Origin: Burkholderiales bacterium UBA6064
Lineage (GTDB): Bacteria; Pseudomonadota; Gammaproteobacteria; Burkholderiales; Burkholderiaceae_B
Direction of reading: 5' to 3'
Length of the DNA: 5,945 bases
NCBI GenBank assembly: GCA_002428895.1
Contig: DIYC01000102.1
Location: 1-5,945, forward strand
Shown here: in pieces, positions 1 to 5,478 of the stretch
How positions within the stretch are numbered: the stretch's first letter is position 1
Layout: each line of letters opens with the position of its first letter
Notes under the pieces: generated by a model
The model's database searches: none
What the model saw: the letters and a program-made list of their open reading frames with translations, nothing else
Told to the model about the DNA's origin: nothing
Position numbers and translations under genes: made by a program

Positions 1-262
1 CGTACCCATACCCGGGTAAGTCGACTAAGCGAGCAATGCTTTCGCCATGTTGGCGAACCTCAAAAAAGTTAAGGAGTTGCGTTCGACCTGGTGTTTGGCT
101 GGCAAATGCCAGTTGCCTGTGGTTGCATAAAGTATTGATTGTTGTTGATTTTCCCGAATTTGATCGACCTGCAAATGCGATTTCAGGGACGCTTGACCCC
201 GGACACAAAGCCAGTGAAGGGGAGGAGATTTCAAAGTGTGTATTGTGGAAGTTGATTGTCAT
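1..262 (-). CDS. engB: EngB/YsxC/YihA ribosome-assembly GTPase, N-terminal part (runs off the left edge)
   Basis: This is the first 87 codons of a TRAFAC-class GTPase that, in the known family, binds the late 50S subunit and is usually essential. Reading the minus strand from the ATG at 262-260, the product has a short N-terminal extension and then [14 protein letters not shown], which carries the G1/P-loop (GRSNSGKS, residues 32-39, Lys38). G2/switch I follows as [15 protein letters not shown] (TPGRT at 57-61), and G3/switch II as LVDLPGYGY (DLPG at 81-84). The window ends there, so the G4 (TKxD) and G5 motifs are outside. The order and spacing match EngB rather than Era or Der. No strong Shine-Dalgarno precedes the ATG, but about 27 residues before the conserved EIAFAGRSN segment is normal for the family. 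It is divergent from the cytochrome c4 gene, a pairing common in beta- and gammaproteobacteria. Confidence 0.95.
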   Translation of the reverse strand, partial: MTINFHNTHFEISSPSLALCPGSSVPEIAFAGRSNSGKSTTINTLCNHRQLAFASQTPGRTQLLNFFEVRQHGESIARLVDLPGYGY

Positions 263-298
263 AGCAGCATTGTAGATGCATCTTGCGTGTTTGCAGTT

Positions 299-304
299 TA
301 TAAT
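299..304 (+). promoter_or_regulatory. Perfect -10 hexamer upstream of cytochrome c4
   Basis: TATAAT at 299-304 is an exact sigma70 -10 box. No convincing -35 lies 16-18 bases upstream (that stretch reads around ATGCAT), so the promoter would be weak or activator-dependent if real. Transcription would start near 311 and leave a leader of roughly 57 bases before the ATG at 368. It lies in the 105-bp divergent region shared with engB (263-367), which holds no other gene. Confidence 0.4.
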
Positions 305-310
305 GCGTAG

Positions 311-339
311 TTTATATGTTTCCTGTCTTGTTTTTTTAA
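311..339 (-). promoter_or_regulatory. Candidate sigma70 promoter for engB
   Basis: On the minus strand TTAAAA (plus 334-339, 4 of 6 to TTGACA) and TATAAA (plus 311-316, 5 of 6 to TATAAT) are separated by 17 bases. Transcription would start near 304, giving a leader of about 42 bases to the engB ATG at 262. The region is AT-rich, so this could be chance. A second TATAAA lies at plus 297-302 on the same strand. Confidence 0.3.
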
Positions 340-354
340 GATGCAACCTTTTCT

Positions 355-360
355 GAAGAG
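355..360 (+). promoter_or_regulatory. Ribosome binding site that decides the cytochrome c4 start
   Basis: GAAGAG sits 7 bases before the ATG at 368. The in-frame upstream ATG at 341 has only a T-tract followed by AAG in front of it. The Shine-Dalgarno therefore favours 368, which also gives a compact signal peptide beginning MQKIATL. Confidence 0.65.
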
Positions 361-367
361 TTTGGCT

Positions 368-1003
368 ATGCAAAAAATTGCCACATTAGTAACGTTTTCT
401 TTGTTTGCTGTTTCTATATTTGCTGCGCCTCCCAGCGAGCCGCCTAAAGTTGATTTAAAGAATGGTGAAAAAATTGCCAGTCAGCAATGTTTGGCTTGTC
501 ATGGGGCCGAGGGTAATTCCTCTGCGGGTATTTATCCTAAATTGGCTGCTCAGCATGCAGATTACAATTATAAGCAGTTAACAAATTTTAAAGTACAACA
601 GGGCAGTGAGGTTGCTTTGCGCCAAAATGGAATAATGGCTGGATTTGCAGCTGCTTTGTCTGAACAAGACATGCGTGACTTGGCTGCTTATTATGAGATC
701 CAAACATTAAAACCGAGCGTGGCAACCAACAAAGAATTATTGGAGTTGGGGCAAACCATTTATCGCGCTGGCATTGCTGATAAAAAGGTACCTGCGTGCG
801 CGGGTTGTCATAGTCCAAATGGTGCGGGTGTGCCCGCGCAATACCCAAGGGTTGGGGGTCAGCATGCTGAATATACGGAATCACAGTTAAAAGCATTTCG
901 TGACGGAACGCGGAAAAACAGTGAGCAGATGACTGCGATTTCTGCGCGTTTGTCTGATCAAGAAATGAAAGCTGTCGCGGATTATATTGCGGGCTTACGT
1001 TAA
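368..1003 (+). CDS. cc4: Diheme cytochrome c4, periplasmic electron carrier
   Basis: The product is a 211-residue protein with a Sec signal peptide ([10 protein letters not shown] start, hydrophobic core to about residue 18, probable cleavage near the FAA at 18-20) followed by two homologous cytochrome c domains. The first has CLACH at 41-45 and the second CAGCH at 144-148. Each is followed by a likely distal Met ligand: Met90 in [12 protein letters not shown] and Met188 in [11 protein letters not shown]. The repeated G-x-QHA-x-Y and L-S-x-Q-(D/E)-M patterns show the internal duplication typical of cytochrome c4. Family members shuttle electrons from the bc1 complex to terminal oxidases, including cbb3 types. 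I chose the ATG at 368 over the in-frame ATG at 341 because of the well-spaced GAAGAG and the better signal peptide; the longer form would have 220 residues. It is divergent from engB and convergent with lysA, with 39 bases between stop codons. Confidence 0.94.
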   Translation: MQKIATLVTFSLFAVSIFAAPPSEPPKVDLKNGEKIASQQCLACHGAEGNSSAGIYPKLAAQHADYNYKQLTNFKVQQGSEVALRQNGIMAGFAAALSEQDMRDLAAYYEIQTLKPSVATNKELLELGQTIYRAGIADKKVPACAGCHSPNGAGVPAQYPRVGGQHAEYTESQLKAFRDGTRKNSEQMTAISARLSDQEMKAVADYIAGLR

Positions 1004-1044
1004 ATCAGCATGAGTGGTTTGATAGGGGCACCGTTGATTTTTTT
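1002..1044 (+). terminator. Weak candidate intrinsic terminator of the cytochrome c4 gene
   Basis: AAATCAGC at 1002-1009 can pair with GTTGATTT at 1033-1040 (eight pairs, one G-U), enclosing a 23-base loop. A run of seven T follows or overlaps the 3' arm at 1038-1044. The stem is AT-rich and the loop long, so it is a poor hairpin. It fills the short space between the convergent cytochrome c4 and lysA stop codons. In the lysA direction it is not followed by a T run. Confidence 0.3.
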
Positions 1045-2341
1045 ATAAATTGGTTTCTGTGATCAGTTGATCGTCAATGGTTTCTCTGCGACGAATGAGG
1101 ATTGGTTGGTGCCTGTTTTTGATTAAAATTTCTGCGGCGCGGCCTCTGGTATTGTAGTTTGAAGCCATTGTTTGGCCGTAAGCCCCAGCTGAAAGAATTG
1201 CCAAAAAATCTCCTTGTGATAGGCTGAGTTCGCGGTTTTTTGCGAGCCAGTCTCCGGTTTCGCAGACAGGCCCAACGATGTCATAGGTTTTTATGTGTTG
1301 AGTTCTGTTTGCGTTCAAGGTGATTGGGATTACGCCGTGATAGGCCTGATAAAGCGCTGGTCGCATTAAGTCATTCATGGCAGCATCGACTACCGCAAAT
1401 TGTTTGTCTTCATTGGTTTTTAAATATTGTACTTCGGTTAGTAAAATACCCGCGTTGCCTACAATTGAACGACCTGGCTCAAAAGACAAACTGGGTAGTA
1501 CTTTGTTGTTTTTTACAGCCCAATTTTTTACTTGGGCTGCCAGGCTTTGTAAAACATGTTGTGTATTTGGGGGTGTTTCGTTTTTGTAGCGAATTCCTAA
1601 GCCTCCACCTAAGTCGAGATGATTGATGATTATTTTCTCGGTTTTAGCCAGCTCATCTACAAGAGATAAAACACGATCGAGTGCATTAGAGTATGGGCTT
1701 GAGTCGATGAGTTGTGAGCCAATGTGGCAGTCAATGCCATGAATTGAGAGATGTGGGTGAGCGTTCGCAAAGCGGTATACTTCGAGGGCTTGATTAAAAG
1801 GAACACCAAACTTATTTTCTTTTAGGCCGGTTGAAATATAAGGGTGGGTTTGTGCATCAACATCTGGGTTGACGCGTAAGGAAACTGTGGCAATTTGGTT
1901 GAGTTCGCGGGCGATTTGTGCGATGCGTTGCATTTCTTGAAACGATTCGACGTTAAAGCACCCGATGTGTTGCGTTAAGGCAAATTTAATTTCTTCTTTG
2001 GTTTTGCCAACCCCTGCAAACACAGCCTTTTGGGCTGGAATGCCTGCGGTCAGTAGTCGTTTGAGTTCGCCCGCAGAAACAATATCAAAATGGGCTCCAA
2101 GTGTTGCCAATTCTCGAAGTAGATGAATATTTGAATTGGCTTTGACCGCGTAGCAAATGTTGACTTTAAAGTCATTTGGGCATGCGTGCGCATATTCGAG
2201 AAATGCTTTTTGGATTGATTCGAAGCAATACACGTATAAAGGGGTGCCGTGTTCTTGGGCTAAGTGGTGTAGGTTGACTTGGCCAAAGTGTAATGTGCCT
2301 TGTTGGTAGCTTAAATTGGGGTTAATGGTTTCGGGTTTCAT
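1043..2341 (-). CDS. lysA: Diaminopimelate decarboxylase (last step of lysine synthesis)
   Basis: This cytoplasmic PLP enzyme (fold type III, alanine-racemase-like barrel) converts meso-2,6-diaminopimelate to L-lysine and CO2. The 432 residues match the usual length of about 415-430. The PLP lysine is Lys67 in CYAVKANSN. Other family motifs are HIGSQ at 206-210, the glycine-rich phosphate-binding loop DLGGGLGI at 243-250, EPGRSIVGNAG at 288-298, VDAAMNDLMRPALY at 318-331, GPVCETGD at 357-364 (Cys360 and Glu361, the active-site pair contributed across the dimer), and GAYGQTMASNYNTRGR at 386-401 with the substrate-binding Tyr388. No key residue is missing. The start has only weak Shine-Dalgarno similarity, but the N-terminus aligns with the normal family start. 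It lies 49 bases downstream of lptM on the same strand and is probably co-transcribed with it. No dapF follows, unlike Pseudomonas. Confidence 0.97.
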   Translation of the reverse strand: MKPETINPNLSYQQGTLHFGQVNLHHLAQEHGTPLYVYCFESIQKAFLEYAHACPNDFKVNICYAVKANSNIHLLRELATLGAHFDIVSAGELKRLLTAGIPAQKAVFAGVGKTKEEIKFALTQHIGCFNVESFQEMQRIAQIARELNQIATVSLRVNPDVDAQTHPYISTGLKENKFGVPFNQALEVYRFANAHPHLSIHGIDCHIGSQLIDSSPYSNALDRVLSLVDELAKTEKIIINHLDLGGGLGIRYKNETPPNTQHVLQSLAAQVKNWAVKNNKVLPSLSFEPGRSIVGNAGILLTEVQYLKTNEDKQFAVVDAAMNDLMRPALYQAYHGVIPITLNANRTQHIKTYDIVGPVCETGDWLAKNRELSLSQGDFLAILSAGAYGQTMASNYNTRGRAAEILIKNRHQPILIRRRETIDDQLITETNL

Positions 2342-2390
2342 GGGGTGCTATTGCTTCAACGGGTTGGGTAAGTTTACAATTGCTCGGGTT

Positions 2391-2534
2391 TTATTGTTTG
2401 GTTTTTGTTTTTGGGGTGTTTTCAGTTGGAATAGATTCAGGTTTTTCTGGGTGATATAAAGGGCCACGTTGGCCACACGCCGTTAAAAAACCAAGACTGA
2501 ATACTAAGATTAAAAAAAGAGATTGAATTTTCAT
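2391..2534 (-). CDS. lptM: LptM (YifL) family small outer-membrane lipoprotein
   Basis: This 47-codon gene begins at the ATG complementary to 2532-2534 and ends with TAA at 2393-2391. The product has a short lipoprotein signal (MKIQSLFLILVFSLGFLTAC) with lipobox LTAC at 17-20, so Cys20 would be acylated and become residue 1 of the mature protein. The mature N-terminus is CGQRGPLYHP, the CGxxGPLYxP signature of the LptM/YifL family (E. coli has CGLKGPLYFP). The tail is rich in Pro, Glu, Thr and Lys and looks disordered. In E. coli, LptM associates with the LptD/LptE translocon and aids its disulfide maturation. Its position just upstream of lysA and divergent from cyaY is the usual one. Its start codon overlaps that of cyaY, and no in-frame start exists further upstream nearby. 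A weak promoter candidate (TTAAAA at 2651-2656, TAAAAT at 2630-2635, minus strand, spacer only 15) lies inside cyaY. Confidence 0.93.
   Translation of the reverse strand: MKIQSLFLILVFSLGFLTACGQRGPLYHPEKPESIPTENTPKTKTKQ
2452..2460 (+). promoter_or_regulatory. Candidate extended -10 promoter for cyaY, inside lptM
   Basis: TGATATAAA at 2452-2460 matches the extended -10 pattern TGnTATAAT at eight of the nine positions (eight of eight defined bases except the last T). There is no good -35 at the right distance; TTGGAA at 2426-2431 is 23 bases away. Transcription would start near 2467, within lptM, and give cyaY a leader of about 66 bases. This fits the fact that cyaY has no intergenic space of its own upstream. 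Confidence 0.4.
2462..2474. repeat. Small perfect inverted repeat in the lptM lipobox region
   Basis: GGCCA at 2462-2466 and TGGCC at 2470-2474 form a 5-bp GC-rich stem with a CGT loop. On the lptM strand it covers the codons of the conserved GQRGP just after the lipobox Cys. On the plus strand it lies at the predicted start of the cyaY transcript. It may simply reflect codon choice for conserved residues. Confidence 0.4.
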
Positions 2535-2862
2535 GAATGATACAGAGTTCCATAATCAGATTGATTTGATACTTCGTCGAGTTGAGCATTACATCGAAGC
2601 GCTGACCGATGAGTTTGATCTAGATTCTGATTTTAACCGTTCTGGTAATGTTTTAACGCTTGATTTTGGGCAAGCAGGAAAATTAATTTTAAATAGTCAG
2701 CCTGCTGCCCATGAATTGTGGTTGGCAGCTAAGCTGGGTGGGTTTCATTATAGTTTTAAAAACGGGCAGTGGTTTAATCAACGAGACAACATTTCCTTTA
2801 ATGAGCATTTTGTGCAGATTTTGTCTGCACAAATTGGTAAGACGTGCCCACCTATCCATTGA
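2533..2862 (+). CDS. cyaY: CyaY, bacterial frataxin homologue (iron donor/regulator of Fe-S assembly)
   Basis: The product is a 109-residue frataxin-fold protein, the usual CyaY length. In E. coli it binds iron and interacts with the cysteine desulfurase IscS to modulate Fe-S cluster assembly. The N-terminus MNDTEFH is almost identical to E. coli CyaY (MNDSEFH), which fixes the start at 2533. An acidic ridge follows (DEFDLDSD, about residues 26-33), then the beta-sheet core LTLDF at 41-45. The conserved ILNSQPAAHELWLAAKLGG at 52-70 and FHYSF...WF at 71-81 complete the frataxin signature. A purine-rich AAAAAAAGAGA stretch about 11 bases before the ATG can serve as ribosome binding site. The gene is divergent from lptM-lysA with overlapping start codons, and convergent with the PBP1A gene, leaving only 17 bases between stops. 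Confidence 0.97.
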   Translation: MNDTEFHNQIDLILRRVEHYIEALTDEFDLDSDFNRSGNVLTLDFGQAGKLILNSQPAAHELWLAAKLGGFHYSFKNGQWFNQRDNISFNEHFVQILSAQIGKTCPPIH

Positions 2863-2879
2863 GACGTGTAAACCAACGC

Positions 2880-5315
2880 TTAGTTGCCAAACAACATTTC
2901 AATTTGGTCAGGTTCTCTAGGTTCTGTTGAGTTATCGAATGAGCCGTCTAGAGAACCGGGGTCTATTTCGGAGGTTTCTTCGCCAGTGATGCCAACACCT
3001 AAGCCTTTTAAAAAATTGAACAGGTTGGGTATTTCCCCGCCAGGTAATTCATCATCTACATCGATACGTTCTATGCCTCGCCCTGGGGTGAATTCAGAGT
3101 AAAAGTAATTGCCATCGATAAATTCGATTCCACTTGGGATAACTTCTGGTCGTTCTGGAGTGGTTTTAAGTGCTTCACGCATGTATTCAAGCCAAATGGG
3201 TAGAGCAAGCCCACCCCCTGTTTCGCGTGCGCCTAGGTTTCTGGGTTGTGGAAATCCAACCCAACTGGCAGAAACAATGTCTGGGCTAATACCGACAAAC
3301 CAAGCATCGTGGCTGTCGTTGGTTGTTCCTGTTTTTCCGCCGATGTCGTTTCGACCTAAAGTTTTGGCGCGACCCGCTGTTCCTCTTTCGACCACCTCTC
3401 GTAGTAATTTTCTCATCATGAATGCATTACGTGCGTCGATGACACGATTGGCTGAATTGCCCGCTTGAACTGGTCTTGCTTGCGCAATAATGCGCCCAGA
3501 TGCATCTGTAATTTTTTCGACTAAGTAGGGTTTAATGCGATAACCGCCGTTTGCAAATACAGCATATGCAGCTGCCATTTGTAGTGGATTGGTTGTGACG
3601 GCACCAAGCGCCATTGTAAGATAAGGTGGAACCTGTTTATTACTAAAGCCAAATCGAGCAACCCATTGTTGGGCATATTTAGGGTCGATTTGTTGTAATA
3701 CTCGAATGGAAACCATGTTTTTAGATTCAGCCAAGCCTTCTTTGAGCAACATGGGGCCATCATAAGTATTGTCGTAGTTTTTGGGGCTCCAATCGGGAGC
3801 ACCATTTTTACCAGGTACAAAAATTTGTTCGTCGGCAACCAAGGTTGTCGGCATGACTCCTTTTTCAAGCGCGGCTGAGTATACAAAGGGTTTAAAACTA
3901 GAACCAGGTTGCCGAATTGCCTGGGTGACATGATTGAATTTATTGCGTTGAAATTCAAAACCGCCCACTAAAGCACGAATTGCACCTGTATTGGCATTTA
4001 ATCCGATTAGAGCTGCTTCAACTTCGGGAAGTTGTGTGATGATGGGGCGTTCATTGTCTTTAAGCAAAACTCGAACAACAGCGCCACGTTTGAGTCGTTT
4101 GTTGGCTGGAGCATTGGCATCAAGCCAAGTTTGTGCGGGTTTAATCGAAGCTCCGGTTAATTCAATTGGGACACCATTGCCACGTGACACGACTATTCTG
4201 TTGGGTGCTGCGCTTAAAATGACGGCGGCTTTGAGTGACCCATAGTCTGGGTAGCCACTTAAGTTATTACTGATTACTTGCTCGGCTTCGTTTGAATTTG
4301 AGGGAATTTCGATAAAACCCTCTGGACCTTTAAATGCTTGCCTGAGCTCGTAGTTGGTTACTCCTTGACGTAGGGCAGTATAAGCTGCATTTTGCTCGTT
4401 GTCTCGGATGGTGGTGAATACGGTTAGGCCTGCTGTGTAGGCTTCTGACCCGAATAAGCGAATTGCTTCGAGTCGGGCCATTTCGGCAGCGTATTCTGCT
4501 TCGACGTTATATAAACCTGCACCCATGGCTGGTTTGTACTTGAGGGTTTGCTTTTTCGCTTGGTCGTGTTCTTCTTGGGTAATAAAGTCTAAGGAAAGCA
4601 TGCGACTTAGCACGTATTCTTGACGAATTTTGGCGCGACTGGGGTTAACGATGGGATTAAATGCTGAGGGTGCTTTGGGTAAACCAGCCAGCATGGCTGC
4701 TTCTGCCAGGGTAATTTGTTGTAAGCGTTTGCCGAAATAAATGTTGGAGGCACTGGCAAAACCATAGGCACGTTGCCCTAAATAAATTTGGTTCATGTAA
4801 AGGGCAAGAATTTCATCTTTCGACAGGTTTGCCTCGATCTTAAACGCAAGCAAAATCTCGTAAATTTTTCTTGTCCATGTTTTATCTCGTTTAAGGTAGA
4901 AATTACGTGCAACTTGCATGGTGATTGTACTTGCACCTTGACCCCTGCCACCAGAAGCAATGTTACTTAAAAGCGCTCGGATAACGCCTTTAATATCAAC
5001 ACCAAAATGATTATAAAAATTGTCGTCTTCTGCTGCAAGCACAGCTTTTTGCATGACTAAAGGAACTTGACTAATATTCACAGGGCGGCGTTTTTCTTCA
5101 CCGAATTCACCAATTAGCGTGCCTTCGGCGGTTACGACACGCAAAGGGACTTTAGGCCTGTAGTCAGTTAGACTGTCTAAGTCGGGTAGTTTAGGATAAA
5201 TTGAAATTAAACCAATAATTCCGAGTAAGCCTGCTGCAAAACCAAGGCCTAATAGACTGAGTAGGAATGACCCCAACAAGCTAAATTTTTTAGTGGGTAA
5301 AGTGTCTTGGGTCAT
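2880..5315 (-). CDS. mrcA: Penicillin-binding protein 1A, bifunctional class A peptidoglycan synthase
   Basis: This 811-residue inner-membrane protein (also called PonA) polymerises lipid II and cross-links the glycan strands in the periplasm. A short cytoplasmic tail is followed by one transmembrane anchor at about 12-40. The GT51 glycosyltransferase domain (about 60-235) has AAEDDNFYNHFG with catalytic Glu96, GQGASTITMQ at 125-134, RKIYEILLAFKIE with Glu153, and KDEILALYMNQIYLG at 166-180. An OB-like insert characteristic of PBP1A spans roughly 330-430. The transpeptidase domain has SSFK with nucleophile Ser472, SKN at 531-533 and KTGTT at 661-665. The last 50 or so residues are acidic and probably disordered. 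Length is within the PBP1A range and all catalytic residues are present, so I see no decay. No clear Shine-Dalgarno precedes the ATG at 5315-5313, but the short tail before the anchor fits. It is convergent with cyaY and divergent from aroK. Confidence 0.97.
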   Translation of the reverse strand: MTQDTLPTKKFSLLGSFLLSLLGLGFAAGLLGIIGLISIYPKLPDLDSLTDYRPKVPLRVVTAEGTLIGEFGEEKRRPVNISQVPLVMQKAVLAAEDDNFYNHFGVDIKGVIRALLSNIASGGRGQGASTITMQVARNFYLKRDKTWTRKIYEILLAFKIEANLSKDEILALYMNQIYLGQRAYGFASASNIYFGKRLQQITLAEAAMLAGLPKAPSAFNPIVNPSRAKIRQEYVLSRMLSLDFITQEEHDQAKKQTLKYKPAMGAGLYNVEAEYAAEMARLEAIRLFGSEAYTAGLTVFTTIRDNEQNAAYTALRQGVTNYELRQAFKGPEGFIEIPSNSNEAEQVISNNLSGYPDYGSLKAAVILSAAPNRIVVSRGNGVPIELTGASIKPAQTWLDANAPANKRLKRGAVVRVLLKDNERPIITQLPEVEAALIGLNANTGAIRALVGGFEFQRNKFNHVTQAIRQPGSSFKPFVYSAALEKGVMPTTLVADEQIFVPGKNGAPDWSPKNYDNTYDGPMLLKEGLAESKNMVSIRVLQQIDPKYAQQWVARFGFSNKQVPPYLTMALGAVTTNPLQMAAAYAVFANGGYRIKPYLVEKITDASGRIIAQARPVQAGNSANRVIDARNAFMMRKLLREVVERGTAGRAKTLGRNDIGGKTGTTNDSHDAWFVGISPDIVSASWVGFPQPRNLGARETGGGLALPIWLEYMREALKTTPERPEVIPSGIEFIDGNYFYSEFTPGRGIERIDVDDELPGGEIPNLFNFLKGLGVGITGEETSEIDPGSLDGSFDNSTEPREPDQIEMLFGN
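2911..2957. repeat. Perfect 10-bp inverted repeat within the 3' end of the PBP1A gene
   Basis: GGTTCTCTAG at 2911-2920 is the exact reverse complement of CTAGAGAACC at 2948-2957, with 27 bases between the arms. It falls in codons for the acidic, poorly conserved C-terminal tail (GSLD and EPREP segments). Neither strand shows a T run just after it, so it is not a standard intrinsic terminator, but either convergent transcript could fold there. Confidence 0.7.
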
Positions 5316-5373
5316 GATGTGAGTGCGTGGTTTAAGTAAATCATTGTTGATTGCGTCGCATAATTTTTAATTT

Positions 5374-5402
5374 TTTATATTGTAATCGGCATCCGAGGTT
5401 AA
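5374..5402 (-). promoter_or_regulatory. Candidate sigma70 promoter for the PBP1A gene
   Basis: On the minus strand TTAACC (plus 5397-5402, 4 of 6 to TTGACA) is followed after 17 bases by TATAAA (plus 5374-5379, 5 of 6). Transcription would begin near 5367, giving a leader of about 50 bases to the ATG at 5315. An AT-rich stretch surrounds it, so chance matches are possible. The rest of the 163-bp gap (5316-5478) holds no gene; for aroK only loose plus-strand -10 matches are visible, such as TACAAT at 5444-5449 and TATTAA at 5454-5459, none with a good -35. Confidence 0.45.
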
Positions 5403-5478
5403 AATTGCCCATTTGATTCAACAATTGTATTCAAACTATCACTTACAATGACTTATTAATTATTCAGTGAATTAGGCT

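Noticed and set aside
36..275. 79-codon plus-strand frame at the left edge, and a 69-codon minus-strand frame at 25-234
   Set aside because: Both overlap the frame that encodes the clear EngB G1, G2 and G3 motifs, so neither is likely to be a gene.
324..340. T-rich tract before cytochrome c4 considered as a terminator
   Set aside because: No stem precedes the T run and there is no upstream plus-strand gene to terminate.
341..367. Upstream in-frame ATG for cytochrome c4
   Set aside because: It has a poor ribosome binding site and would add nine residues before a complete signal peptide; 368 has a well-placed GAAGAG.
588..896. 102-codon minus-strand frame inside the cytochrome c4 gene
   Set aside because: It lies wholly opposite a well-supported diheme cytochrome, has no recognisable motif and an unconvincing composition; a shadow frame.
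2834..2876. Interrupted inverted repeat (TTGGT...ACGT / ACGT...ACCAA) spanning the cyaY stop codon
   Set aside because: Only 5 and 4 pairs separated by an unequal internal loop, with no T run; too weak to call a terminator.
3521..3958. 145-codon minus-strand frame overlapping the PBP1A gene in another phase
   Set aside because: The overlapping PBP1A frame carries SSFK and SKN motifs here, so it is the real one; the alternative product shows no domain.
5421..5428. ACAATTGT palindrome with TTGA/TCAA flanks upstream of aroK
   Set aside because: The flanks are offset by two bases and the core is AT-rich and only 8 bp, so chance is the simplest explanation.
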